Shown piece after piece: positions 8,960 through 16,480 of a stretch of 64,000 nucleotides of DNA; within the stretch, counting starts at the first letter, position 1; every line of letters begins with the position of its first letter. The stretch lies in assembly GCF_958301595.1 (NCBI RefSeq), contig NZ_CATQJU010000001.1:2046001-2110000 (forward strand). The letters are read 5' to 3'. A program made the translations under genes and the position numbers. Source of the stretch: Porphyromonas vaginalis. GTDB taxonomy: Bacteria; Bacteroidota; Bacteroidia; Bacteroidales; Porphyromonadaceae. The notes beneath the pieces were generated by a model. It searched no databases, had not been told where the DNA came from, and was given only the letters and a program-made list of their open reading frames with translations.

Positions 8960-9535
8960 ATGCAGATAACATTGGTCAGACATACCGCAGTATCACCTGA
9001 GTGGCAGGTCGTATGCTATGGTAATACAGACATACCTCTAGCAGACACATTTGCCGAGGAGGCTCCTCGTGTGGCTGCCCAGATTGATCTGTCTCTCTAT
9101 GACCGCATCCTCTCCAGTCCACTCTCTCGTGCGCTCAAGTTGGCGCAGCACTGCGTACCACAAGGTACTAGGATAGAGATAGACGATCGTCTGAAGGAGA
9201 TGAACTTTGGCGACTGGGAGGGGAAGCATTGGGACAGCATCCTAGAGGAAGATCAGGAGGTAGCAGCCTTCTTCGAGTACTTTATCGAGCAGCCAGCTCC
9301 TCGTGGCGAGTCACTACGAGACTTGTCACAGCGTGTTGCTGAGCTACTGGATGAGCTCTACACATCAGGTGCTCAGCGTGTGCTCCTCTTCTCCCATGGC
9401 GGTGTCATCAACGCTGTGAGAGCTATGGCGGGGCGCATCACGCTGCAAGAAGCTTTTGCTCAGATCCTACCTTATGGCAGCGTGACGACGATCGATCTAG
9501 ATGAACTCATACATATAGATCAAATCAAGATCTGA
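8960..9535 (+). CDS. histidine phosphatase family protein (CobC-like)
   Basis: A 191-residue branch 1 histidine phosphatase. It starts with ITLVRHTAVSP (catalytic His8 in the RHT variant typical of alpha-ribazole phosphatase CobC and relatives), continues with SSPLSRALKLAQ, then EMNFGDWEGKHW, and has the second catalytic histidine in VLLFSHGGVINA. CobC dephosphorylates alpha-ribazole phosphate in cobamide assembly, but many relatives act on other phosphoesters. There is no cobalamin gene nearby to decide, so the substrate is left open. Confidence 0.82.
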   Translation: MQITLVRHTAVSPEWQVVCYGNTDIPLADTFAEEAPRVAAQIDLSLYDRILSSPLSRALKLAQHCVPQGTRIEIDDRLKEMNFGDWEGKHWDSILEEDQEVAAFFEYFIEQPAPRGESLRDLSQRVAELLDELYTSGAQRVLLFSHGGVINAVRAMAGRITLQEAFAQILPYGSVTTIDLDELIHIDQIKI

Positions 9536-9574
9536 TAAAGTGTCTTACTTGCGTACGATAAGAAAGTAACTAAC

Positions 9575-11164
9575 GTGGGAAAGCGAACTATTTGGACTAT
9601 AATCATCTTGCTCGTGGCTATTGCGACGGCATCTATCTTGATGCAGTTGAGAAACTTTAGCTATGTCACGGAGCTATACAATGACTACTTTGAGACTTTG
9701 GCTCAGAGAGCATTGGATGAGGTCTCTCGTTCACTAGAGCGAGACGAGGTAGATCGTCAGCTGCGCTCGGTACTGACACAAAACGACCTACAGCGGTTTG
9801 GCTTGCAAGACTCTCTCCAGTCTGATCAGGAGGTGGGCGGAATACTATCGGCTAGCTACATGTCTGACGGCAGTGAAGTGTGGAATGGCTACGGCAATGC
9901 TAAGCGTGCGACCTGTCCTCCATGGGCACAGGCTCGCATGAATAGGCAGGGCACAGAGCATGCTAACGTATTGCAGAGTAAGTTGCTCAACACGTACTTC
10001 TACCACCGCAGCCTCCTTGATGAGGCGGTACTACGCACTATCCTAGAGCGCAATGATCAGCCTCTTAGACAGAGGGTCAATGTAGACTTCTTGCAGAGTG
10101 CACTGGTGCGTGAGCTGGAGCTCGTAGGCATCACGGAGAAGTTTGAGTTTACCATCCGTGATCGTAAGGGGCAGTCAGTCTACACGACCCTCCCGGAGGG
10201 TTACGACCCTTCACAACAGGCTCCTCTCGTGTTGCGGAGAGATATCTTCGTCCAGTCAAACTCTTATATAGATGAGCCAGACGATTCTGGTCTGCCCTAT
10301 ATTGAGCTGATCTTTACGGAGCATAGCCACCACATGGGCAATCTAATCTACACGATCCCCCCGATTGCTACGCTGGTGGTGATCGTGATACTCAGTGTGC
10401 TGGCCATTTTGATCCTTGTACGGCAGCAGCACTACCTGCGTGAGCGTGAGGACTTTGTGAGTAATATGACTCATGAGCTTAAGACGCCCGTTAGCTCCAT
10501 ACGTCTAGCCTGTGAGATGCTCGAAGACCCCTCTGTAGAGGAGTCGGAGGAGCGACGCAAGCGCATCACCCAGACCATGCTTAAGGAGGTAGATCGCCTC
10601 ACGCTGCTCGTAGATCAGGTCTTACAGTCCTCAACGATGCAGCGTGGTGTGCTCAAGGTCTACCCCGTAGAGCTAGATGCTCACGAGGAGATTAGAGACC
10701 TAAGCAGTGCTTATGTTATGAAGATCACCGAGGCTCAAGGAGAGCTGGTGCTAGCTCTAGAGGCTGAGCACCATGAGGTCTTTTGTGATAAGATAGCCTT
10801 TCAGAACATTATATCCAATATAATAGACAACAGCCTGAAGTATTGCAAGGAGGGTGTACCGCCCATCATTACGCTCACCACGCGAAACGATGATACCTAC
10901 CTTATCATAGATATACAGGATAATGGTATCGGTATCTCTCGTCAGGATAGGGGGCATATCTTCGATCAGTTCTATCGCGTCCATACTGGTGACCGCCATG
11001 ACGTCAAGGGCTTTGGTCTTGGCCTGGCCTATGTACAGCGGGCTATCCAAGGCATGGGAGGCGAGGTCAAGGTCTTTAGCAAGCTCGGAGAGGGTACTAA
11101 GATGTCTCTCCGCATTCCCTTCCTAGTAGAGGGTGATTCTAAAATGCATAACAAGAAAAAGTAA
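9575..11164 (+). CDS. sensor histidine kinase (RprX-like)
   Basis: A 529-residue inner-membrane sensor kinase. It has a TM helix near residues 5-21, a ~240-residue periplasmic sensor region, a second TM helix around 262-285 (TLVVIVILSVLAILILV), and a HisKA domain with the phospho-acceptor in NMTHELKTPVSS (His300). The HATPase domain has the N box (NIISNIIDNSLKYC), G1 (DIQDNGIGI) and G2 (GFGLGLAYV). The start is a GTG. It is followed after 84 nt by an OmpR-type regulator strongly resembling RprY, so the pair resembles the RprX/RprY system of Bacteroidota. The stimulus is not readable from the sequence. Confidence 0.9.
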   Translation: MGKRTIWTIIILLVAIATASILMQLRNFSYVTELYNDYFETLAQRALDEVSRSLERDEVDRQLRSVLTQNDLQRFGLQDSLQSDQEVGGILSASYMSDGSEVWNGYGNAKRATCPPWAQARMNRQGTEHANVLQSKLLNTYFYHRSLLDEAVLRTILERNDQPLRQRVNVDFLQSALVRELELVGITEKFEFTIRDRKGQSVYTTLPEGYDPSQQAPLVLRRDIFVQSNSYIDEPDDSGLPYIELIFTEHSHHMGNLIYTIPPIATLVVIVILSVLAILILVRQQHYLREREDFVSNMTHELKTPVSSIRLACEMLEDPSVEESEERRKRITQTMLKEVDRLTLLVDQVLQSSTMQRGVLKVYPVELDAHEEIRDLSSAYVMKITEAQGELVLALEAEHHEVFCDKIAFQNIISNIIDNSLKYCKEGVPPIITLTTRNDDTYLIIDIQDNGIGISRQDRGHIFDQFYRVHTGDRHDVKGFGLGLAYVQRAIQGMGGEVKVFSKLGEGTKMSLRIPFLVEGDSKMHNKKK

Positions 11165-11248
11165 ACGATTCTTACTCAAGAACATCTAACTAACAAGAAC
11201 ATCTAACTAATAAGAAGCTAGATAATTCACAATAAATCAAATACAGCT

Positions 11249-11980
11249 ATGAACAAGAAAGAGATTAAAGTATTCCTCTGCGAAGACGATGAGAGCTTAG
11301 GCTTGATGCTTCAAGAGTACCTTATAGCAAAGGACTATGAGGTAGACCTCTTTACAGATGGTGAAACGGGGCTAGAGGCCTTTGGTAAGGAAGAGTATGC
11401 GCTCTGCCTTATCGATGTCATGATGCCCAAGATGGATGGGTTCGAGCTGGCTAAGCAAATACGCGCTGCTAAACCCAATATCCCCATTATATTTGTCACT
11501 GCAAAGGATCAAAAGAAAGATGTGCTACGTGGCTTTAAGCTCGGTGCTGACGACTACATCACGAAGCCCTTTAGCATGCAAGAGCTCGAGGCGCGTATCT
11601 CAGCAATCATGCGACGCATCATCGGTGAGGAGCATGATGAGCAGCAGTTCTATCAGCTAGGCAAGCTGCTCTACGACACGAAGAAGCAGACCCTGACGAC
11701 TGAAGATGGTAAGGTACTCACCCTAACCACAAAGGAAAACGACCTGCTGACGCTCTTCTGCGTATATGCCAACGAGACCCTCGAGAGAGACTATGCACTG
11801 AAGACTATCTGGGCTGACGCTAACTACTTCAATGCACGCAGCATGGATGTCTATGTGACCAAGCTCCGTAAGATCCTCCAGGCTGATCCCTCGCTAGAGA
11901 TCAAGAATGTACACGGCAAGGGTTATCGTCTCGTCACTCCGATGAAAGAGATACCACAAGATCAGATCAAAAAGATCTAG
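11249..11980 (+). CDS. rprY: OmpR/PhoB-family response regulator (RprY-like)
   Basis: 243 residues. The receiver domain (residues 6-120) has the acidic pair ED at 12-13, the phospho-acceptor Asp56 in LIDVMMPKMDG, the conserved Thr (FVTAKD) and Lys (YITKPF). The C-terminal winged-helix DNA-binding domain (about 140-232) ends in VYVTKLRKIL and HGKGYRLV. The overall sequence is RprY-like. It would be phosphorylated by the kinase encoded just upstream and control transcription of stress or envelope genes. A strong terminator follows at 12019-12054. Confidence 0.9.
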   Translation: MNKKEIKVFLCEDDESLGLMLQEYLIAKDYEVDLFTDGETGLEAFGKEEYALCLIDVMMPKMDGFELAKQIRAAKPNIPIIFVTAKDQKKDVLRGFKLGADDYITKPFSMQELEARISAIMRRIIGEEHDEQQFYQLGKLLYDTKKQTLTTEDGKVLTLTTKENDLLTLFCVYANETLERDYALKTIWADANYFNARSMDVYVTKLRKILQADPSLEIKNVHGKGYRLVTPMKEIPQDQIKKI

Positions 11981-12018
11981 TCTACCGCTTAAGGTAGCGT
12001 AAAAACACACCACCTGCC

Positions 12019-12054
12019 AGTGGCGACGAGGGTCCTAGTGCCTTCGTCGCCACT
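12019..12054 (+). terminator. stem-loop terminator after the response regulator gene
   Basis: AGTGGCGACGA (12019-12029) pairs perfectly with TCGTCGCCACT (12044-12054) around a 14-base loop, followed by TGCTGTTTGT. It lies 39 nt after the stop codon of the response regulator and probably ends this plus-strand transcript. Confidence 0.75.
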
Positions 12055-12087
12055 TGCTGTTTGTGGGTATACTGAGCCTGATACAAG

Positions 12088-12152
12088 ATTATTGCTGTCC
12101 GATAAAGGTCTGAAAGGACATACCGAAGAGACTTTTATCAGACAGCAATAAT
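12088..12152. repeat. 24-bp inverted repeat pair (MITE-like or IS-end remnant)
   Basis: ATTATTGCTGTCCGATAAAG... (12088-12111) is matched at 22 of 24 positions by the inverted arm at 12129-12152, with a 17-base loop. No transposase frame is present. The arms are long and AT-containing, unlike the nearby terminator. It could be a miniature transposable-element remnant or a second, T-rich terminator for either direction. Confidence 0.6.
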
Positions 12153-12224
12153 TTTCTTTAGCTTCATCTTACACGACCGTATGTATGATGTACAGTGGTA
12201 CGGCGGTGGGGGATAGCTAACTCT

Positions 12225-12743
12225 TTACTCTAAGTACATCTCCTCGAAGTCATACCCCTTTGGGGCTCGTCCTAGTTTAAAAAGATCATATTGAAGCTGG
12301 TAGGGAAGGCTCCCGCGTATAAACTTCTTATTGAACAAGCATTGTGTATCAATACTGCTATCCAATATGACTCCTCCTTTGAGGTATAGCTCTATACTCT
12401 CCCCATCAAGCAGATGCCGAAAACACTCAACATCTTTATCAAGCGATCTGTCAAAGTAATCAACACTATCAGAGTAGAGGATGAAGCTTTCAGCTGGTAT
12501 CGATCTATACTTTTTGGCATGATAGGGCTTAATCATATATGCCTGTATCGAGTTACCCTGATGGAACCAGAGCAAGTTGTAATCATAAAATGCTACCGAA
12601 TAGACATAGATTGAGTCGTTACTCAAAAGTAGCTCATCGACCAGTCTATTAGTCCTCTTTTGTAAACACAATTGAGGGCTACAACTAAGACACAATAAAG
12701 CCATCAATAAGACGACCACCATCCTTATATAACTACTTCTCAT
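12225..12743 (-). CDS. putative lipoprotein, unknown function
   Basis: I do not recognise the family. The chosen start (ATG at 12743) gives a 172-residue protein with a classical lipoprotein signal, MRSSYIRMVVVLLMALLCLSC, where the lipobox cysteine follows LCLS. The mature part is polar with many Tyr, Asp and Ser residues and no membrane segment, so it is probably anchored on the periplasmic face of a membrane. A longer frame to 12938 exists but overlaps the preceding gene extensively. The start overlaps the stop of the two-TM gene upstream by 11 nt. Low GC compared with flanking housekeeping genes marks this small cluster as accessory. Confidence 0.65.
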   Translation of the reverse strand: MRSSYIRMVVVLLMALLCLSCSPQLCLQKRTNRLVDELLLSNDSIYVYSVAFYDYNLLWFHQGNSIQAYMIKPYHAKKYRSIPAESFILYSDSVDYFDRSLDKDVECFRHLLDGESIELYLKGGVILDSSIDTQCLFNKKFIRGSLPYQLQYDLFKLGRAPKGYDFEEMYLE

Positions 12744-13170
12744 TTCGCGCATCCAGTTTGGAGCATAACCAAAACTTATTCCTTTCTTTATTAACAGTGA
12801 TGTTTGAATTTGACCAAAACAGAAAAGACAAAACAAACAGTAAGATAGCCACATATAATCCCCTTTCAATACCCGATTTACGACAAAACACTCTGTCAAG
12901 CAACTCGTCATAATAGAAGGTAGTAGTATTATATCCAATTTGCAATCTTTCTCCGTTGGTTATATTAGTAGTATATTTCCGATTTCGATAAATAACCTCG
13001 ACTATAGGATGTTGCCTTGAGCTATGTCTCATATCGATATTAACTATATTACAAGCTATATTGTATTGAGTAGTAGAGATGTTTCTCTCTCTTATATAAA
13101 GCAGAAACATATACGCCACAAAGAGGCCTAAGCCAATATTTATTAGACAAACAACGCTTCTTCTTTTCAT
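12733..13170 (-). CDS. small two-TM membrane protein, paralogue of the prophage-split gene
   Basis: 145 residues with a TM helix at about 7-26 (VCLINIGLGLFVAYMFLLYI), a ~75-residue extracytoplasmic beta-rich middle, and a second TM helix at about 108-123 (GLYVAILLFVLSFLFW). It resembles the disrupted gene at 55616/13583 in layout, in nearly identical first ~13 residues (MKRRSVVCLINIG) and in the motif YYDELLDRVF versus FYDKECDKVF. The general layout recalls DUF3592-like proteins, but that is only an inference. Near the 3' end the alternative frame encodes APNWM, which matches the end of the split paralogue, suggesting a past frameshift here. Function unknown; an immunity-type role is possible but unproven. 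Confidence 0.65.
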   Translation of the reverse strand: MKRRSVVCLINIGLGLFVAYMFLLYIRERNISTTQYNIACNIVNIDMRHSSRQHPIVEVIYRNRKYTTNITNGERLQIGYNTTTFYYDELLDRVFCRKSGIERGLYVAILLFVLSFLFWSNSNITVNKERNKFWLCSKLDARNEK

Positions 13171-13410
13171 TATTGGTTGTTGTTTTGGGTTGCTCTTTGA
13201 GTTTTACTATCGGCTGTTTTTGAAATGGTCTATCTGGAGTCATAGGTACTACCATTCAGGACGGTAGATATGCCATTTACTGGAAATGTCACCTTGCTGA
13301 CAACAGGAAGTCCATTGCTCACGGCATCATAGCTGTAGAGATTGTCCATGATACCACAATGCCTCAGAACGTTAGAGTGTGTGATTGAGTTCATACTGCT
13401 TTCCTACTTA
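13129..13410. repeat. 285-bp repeat cassette, left copy (282 bp)
   Basis: Nearly identical to 55572-55856, in the same orientation, with about four substitutions and one 3-bp codon insertion. It covers the 54-residue frame at 13230-13394 and the first codons of the downstream two-TM gene. Similarity stops abruptly at both ends. It predates or is independent of prophage integration because it is not at the att cores. Confidence 0.9.
13230..13394 (-). CDS. 54-residue conserved cassette peptide, copy 1
   Basis: A 54-residue frame that begins in an ATGA overlap with the stop of the upstream (prophage-split) gene. It reads MNSITHSNVLRHCGIMDNLY and ends NGSTYDSR; a near-identical copy lies at 55676-55840. 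There is no signal peptide, TM segment or family I recognise. The overlap and the duplication support translation, but it could equally be the conserved tail fragment of a larger ancestral protein. A +1 frame across its end reads PFQKQPIVKLKEQPK, leaving open that the cassette is a decayed C-terminus. Confidence 0.4.
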   Translation of the reverse strand: MNSITHSNVLRHCGIMDNLYSYDAVSNGLPVVSKVTFPVNGISTVLNGSTYDSR

Positions 13411-13583
13411 TTTCGCCCATCCAATTCGGAGCATTTTTGTTATTTACCACAGCAAACAACCAAACACATGAACATAGATAAAGAATAAAGTACCAAGCGA
13501 CATATCTTACTGTCACATCGTGTTGTTCAAATACTTTATCGCATTCTTTGTCGTAAAACAGTCTTATATTTTGGAGTGTGAAA
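13391..13583 (-). pseudogene. C-terminal fragment of the two-TM gene split by the prophage
   Basis: From the att core this frame reads FTLQNIRLFYDKECDKVFEQ, then a TM helix (YVAWYFILYLCSCVWLFAVV), and ends NAPNWMGEISRKAV. It has no start of its own. Joined through the 16-bp core to the N-terminal part at 55616-55366 it restores a ~143-residue protein, matching the 145-residue intact paralogue at 12733-13170. The stop overlaps the start of the 54-residue frame as ATGA. This is direct evidence for the integration site. Confidence 0.85.
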
Positions 13584-13584
13584 G
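13569..13584. other. attL core of the prophage
   Basis: TTTTGGAGTGTGAAAG, matched by TTTTGGGGTGTGAAAG at 55366-55381 with one difference. The host reading frame on the minus strand is continuous across the junction only if the two cores recombine. The integrase gene starts 180 bp inside. Confidence 0.85.
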
Positions 13585-13695
13585 CACAGCGTCATTTGGT
13601 TACACAAACAGAAGACAAACGAACGACAAAAGCAGATAGAGATAAGCAAGTATCATAGCAGTGTTTGAGTCGAGAGCAGGGCATCGGGATTTATC

Positions 13696-13703
13696 TACCT
13701 TTG
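13696..13703 (+). promoter_or_regulatory. putative -7 box of the integrase promoter (TACCTTTG)
   Basis: TACCTTTG lies 60 nt upstream of the chosen integrase ATG. It argues against the longer reading frame that begins before it (13665). A TTTG at 13664 is too far for standard spacing, so the -33 element is unclear. Confidence 0.45.
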
Positions 13704-13763
13704 CCTTGCTTTTGTCGTGTTTTTGTTGTTACTTTGTTGCTCGGAAGAAACGAGCAACAGAAA

Positions 13764-14861
13764 ATGAACGCAAACGCAAACGAACCAGTCAAGCTCCGCA
13801 AGCGCAAGACACGCACGGGGCTGTACAGCCTCTACCTAGACACATACGCCAACGGCAAGCGCACCTACGAGTACCTCCGCCTTTATCTCGTCCCCGAGAA
13901 GACGAGGGAGGACAAGCGCAAGAACAAGGAGACGATCCAGCTGGCGGAGGCGATCCGTGCTAAGCGAGTGATCGAGTACCACGAGGGACGGTACGGATTT
14001 GACACGAGCGAGCAGGACAAAGTGCTACTATTTGACTACTTCAAGGCGCAGATGGAGAGGCAGAAGCGCAAGACTGCGTACTGCTGGAGCGGTAGTCTCC
14101 AGTACATTATGAGGTACGAGAGGCGTAGGAACATAACATTTGCCGAGGTCACGCCCGAGTGGGTCAAAGGCTTCAAGGATTACATCGAGGGGCAAGAGCT
14201 GTCGCAGAACAGCAAGGCAATATACTTTGACAAGCTCCGAGCCTGCATCAATAAAGCGTACCGAGAGGGGATTATAACGGACAACCCCCTCAAGCGTGTC
14301 GGGAGCATCAAGCACGAGGAGAGCAAGCGAGAGTACCTTACAATAGAGGAGGTACAGAGGTTAGTAGCAACGGAGTGCGACAGCGAGGTGGTCAAGCGGG
14401 CATTCCTCTTCTCGTGCCTCACGGGGCTACGCAAGAGCGACATTATGCAACTACAATGGGGAGACGTACACAAGGAGGGCGACTATACACGTATCACCTT
14501 TCGCCAGCAGAAGACTGGCGGGCAGGAGTACCTAGACATCACACCCGAGGCTCGGGAGCTTATGGGAGAGGAGCGAGGGGCGGAGGAGTTAGTCTTTGAC
14601 TCTTTTCCAGCCGTGTCGACTATAAGCGCAGTAATCAACGTATGGACGGCACGGGCGGGCATACGCAAGCACATCACATTCCACTCAGCCCGACACACCT
14701 TTGCAACGATGATGCTAACGCTCGGCACCGACCTCTACACGGTCTCCAAGCTCCTCGGGCATCGGGACATCAAGACGACCGAGATCTACGCTAAGATCGT
14801 GGACAAGGGCAAGCAGGAGGCAGTCGCTCGCATACCGTCCATACTGGGCAAGGAGGAGTAG
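13764..14861 (+). CDS. int: tyrosine recombinase, prophage integrase
   Basis: 365 residues from the ATG at 13764; the longer frame to 13665 would add an atypical Cys- and Phe-rich leader and contains the likely promoter. The N-terminal arm-binding/SAM-like part (about 1-190) contains a core-binding domain (FAEVTPEWVKGFKDYI). The catalytic domain has Arg223 (TGLRKSD), the beta-hairpin Lys in RQQKTGGQE, His307/Arg310 (HSARH), His333 (LLGHRD) and nucleophile Tyr342 (TEIYAKI), so all catalytic residues are present. It would integrate and excise the phage at the flanking 16-bp cores. This is the phage integrase type common in Bacteroidota, close to CTn and prophage recombinases. Confidence 0.95.
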   Translation: MNANANEPVKLRKRKTRTGLYSLYLDTYANGKRTYEYLRLYLVPEKTREDKRKNKETIQLAEAIRAKRVIEYHEGRYGFDTSEQDKVLLFDYFKAQMERQKRKTAYCWSGSLQYIMRYERRRNITFAEVTPEWVKGFKDYIEGQELSQNSKAIYFDKLRACINKAYREGIITDNPLKRVGSIKHEESKREYLTIEEVQRLVATECDSEVVKRAFLFSCLTGLRKSDIMQLQWGDVHKEGDYTRITFRQQKTGGQEYLDITPEARELMGEERGAEELVFDSFPAVSTISAVINVWTARAGIRKHITFHSARHTFATMMLTLGTDLYTVSKLLGHRDIKTTEIYAKIVDKGKQEAVARIPSILGKEE

Positions 14862-14906
14862 CGGGCAACTATCCAGCAATATCGGATAGTTCAAAACTTA
14901 CCAGCG

Positions 14907-14938
14907 TTTGGTAATTTCAAAAAGTATTTGTACCTTTG
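14907..14938 (+). promoter_or_regulatory. promoter of the higBA-like module
   Basis: TTTG at 14907-14910, a 20-nt spacer, then TACCTTTG at 14931-14938: a full match to the Bacteroidota -33/-7 arrangement. It lies 23 nt upstream of the toxin gene. Being plus-strand and separate from the lysogeny operon, it would allow toxin-antitoxin expression in the lysogen. Confidence 0.75.
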
Positions 14939-14961
14939 CAGTGTAAGAAAAGAAGAGGTTA

Positions 14962-15255
14962 ATGCGAATCGTTTTTGAAGACCCTAGGCTTGAGAAGTTG
15001 CTAGCAAACAAGGCAAAGGCGTACAGAAAGTACGGACACAAAGCTATCAATACGCTCTACGCACGATTATCAGACATTGAGAGCGTGGCTAGTGTCTCTG
15101 AGCTTGCGATGTTGCCTGGAGACTTTCATCAATTAAAGCATAATATGAGCGGTTTATGGGCTTGTTCGCTGACGGGAGCCTTACGCCTTATTATGAGGGT
15201 TGAGGACGATATGACAGCCATTATCGAAATTACGGACTATCACAAACGCAAGTAG
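14962..15255 (+). CDS. higB: HigB/RelE-family toxin
   Basis: 97 residues of the plasmid-maintenance killer (HigB) branch of the RelE superfamily. Recognisable features are the N-terminal MRIVFEDPRLEKLL, a basic middle, LPGDFHQLKHNMSGLWACSL and the ending IIEITDYHKRK. These proteins are ribosome-dependent mRNA interferases that cut mRNA in the A site. The usual catalytic residues in this family are basic or His residues near the C-terminus, consistent with DYHKRK. It is followed 2 nt later by a HigA-type antitoxin, the toxin-first order typical of higBA. Confidence 0.87.
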   Translation: MRIVFEDPRLEKLLANKAKAYRKYGHKAINTLYARLSDIESVASVSELAMLPGDFHQLKHNMSGLWACSLTGALRLIMRVEDDMTAIIEITDYHKRK

Positions 15256-15257
15256 CT

Positions 15258-16382
15258 ATGACAGACAAAAAGAACACATTCACAATCCCAGTAGTATCAC
15301 CACCAGGGGCAACGCTGAAGGAACTCATAGACGAGTGGGGTATGAGCCAGCAGGAGGTCGCAGTCCGATTGGGAAAGCTACCAAAAGATGTAAGCTTACT
15401 TTTTGCGGGACGACTGAGAGTAACGCCAGACTGGGCTGAGCGTCTAGAGCTAGTCACTGGGCTGAGTCGTGGCTTTTGGTTGCGACGACAAGAGAGCTAC
15501 GACGAGTATCTCAAGCGTGAGGAAGCAAAGCCACTTGCGAAGAGAGAGTGGGACAACTGGGCATCGCTATTCCCGACTAGAGAGATGATTAAGCGTGGCT
15601 GGATAGCTCCAGCAACCGCAGCCATTAGGGACATAACGGAGGCGGTGAAGTCGTTTTTCGCCACAACGTCCGCAGAGGCGTGGGGTGATGTCTATCTACA
15701 ACGACTGCAAGCAAGCTTATTCCGCAAGAGCGAGAAGAGCGACCCATACGCTCTCCTTGCGTGGATTAGGCAGGGAGAGTTGCAAGCTAGAGAGCTATCA
15801 GCCACAAGAAGCGAAGAGTTTGGGGAGTATAGCAAGCAGGAGCTGAAGAAAGCAGTGCCAGCGATCAAGCAGGCTCTAGAGACACCAGCAGACGCACCTC
15901 GTAAAGTGCAAGACATCTTATTGTCGGTCGGGGTCAGATTAGTCTACCTTGAGAGCTTTCCCAAGGTGTCCGCCAACGGAGCAACAATCCACACGGGGAG
16001 GTACCCCATCATCATCTTATCAGACAGAGGCAAGCGGTACGACATCTTCGTCTTCTCTCTGATGCACGAGGTCGCACACCTATTGCTACACGTAGGCAAA
16101 GAGACCCCGATGCTCATTGACGACAGCGAGCAGGAGCGACTAGAGATAGAAGCCGAGGCGGACAAGTGGGCAACAGACACACTAGTGCCTAACGTGGACT
16201 TTGGTGCAATATTAGTACCACCCACCCCCGAAGAGGTGATCCAGCTAGCCAAGAGCCAAGGAGTACACCCGAGCATAATAGTCGGACGCTTACAGCACGA
16301 AAAGATAGTCTCCTACAGAGCAGGAGGAGCCACATACAAGAACTTGATAGAGAAGATAGACCTACAAACGGGGACTGTCTAA
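15258..16382 (+). CDS. higA: HigA-type antitoxin fused to an ImmA/IrrE metallopeptidase domain
   Basis: 374 residues. The N-terminal ~90 residues are a HigA-like XRE helix-turn-helix (PPGATLKELIDEWGMSQQEV; AERLELVTGLSRGFWLRRQ) that binds DNA and the toxin. The C-terminal part (about 225-345) is an ImmA/IrrE (M78) zinc peptidase with HEVAHLLLH (His270, Glu271, His274) and a downstream acidic helix EIEAEADKWATDTLVP. In ICEBs1, ImmA cleaves the repressor ImmR; here a peptidase carried on the antitoxin could regulate its own lifetime or that of a phage repressor. This is inference. A strong terminator follows at 16412-16441. Confidence 0.88.
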   Translation: MTDKKNTFTIPVVSPPGATLKELIDEWGMSQQEVAVRLGKLPKDVSLLFAGRLRVTPDWAERLELVTGLSRGFWLRRQESYDEYLKREEAKPLAKREWDNWASLFPTREMIKRGWIAPATAAIRDITEAVKSFFATTSAEAWGDVYLQRLQASLFRKSEKSDPYALLAWIRQGELQARELSATRSEEFGEYSKQELKKAVPAIKQALETPADAPRKVQDILLSVGVRLVYLESFPKVSANGATIHTGRYPIIILSDRGKRYDIFVFSLMHEVAHLLLHVGKETPMLIDDSEQERLEIEAEADKWATDTLVPNVDFGAILVPPTPEEVIQLAKSQGVHPSIIVGRLQHEKIVSYRAGGATYKNLIEKIDLQTGTV

Positions 16383-16411
16383 TAAATAGTCACACAGCCA
16401 CAAGCAAGAGA

Positions 16412-16441
16412 GGGGCGCATCGTGAGGTGCGCCCCTTTCTT
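16412..16441 (+). terminator. intrinsic terminator after the toxin-antitoxin module
   Basis: GGGGCGCA (16412-16419) pairs with TGCGCCCC (16428-16435) around TCGTGAGG, followed by TTTCTT. It lies between two converging genes and probably ends the higBA transcript. Confidence 0.85.
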
Positions 16442-16480
16442 GTACCATTTTCGTAGGGTCACGCAAAAGGTCGGTAGCCG

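Noticed and set aside
12088-12152. Functional insertion sequence
   Set aside because: No transposase frame and only a 65-bp unit.
13665-13763. Longer integrase start
   Set aside because: It contains the likely promoter box at 13696 and would add a hydrophobic, cysteine-rich leader not seen in integrases.
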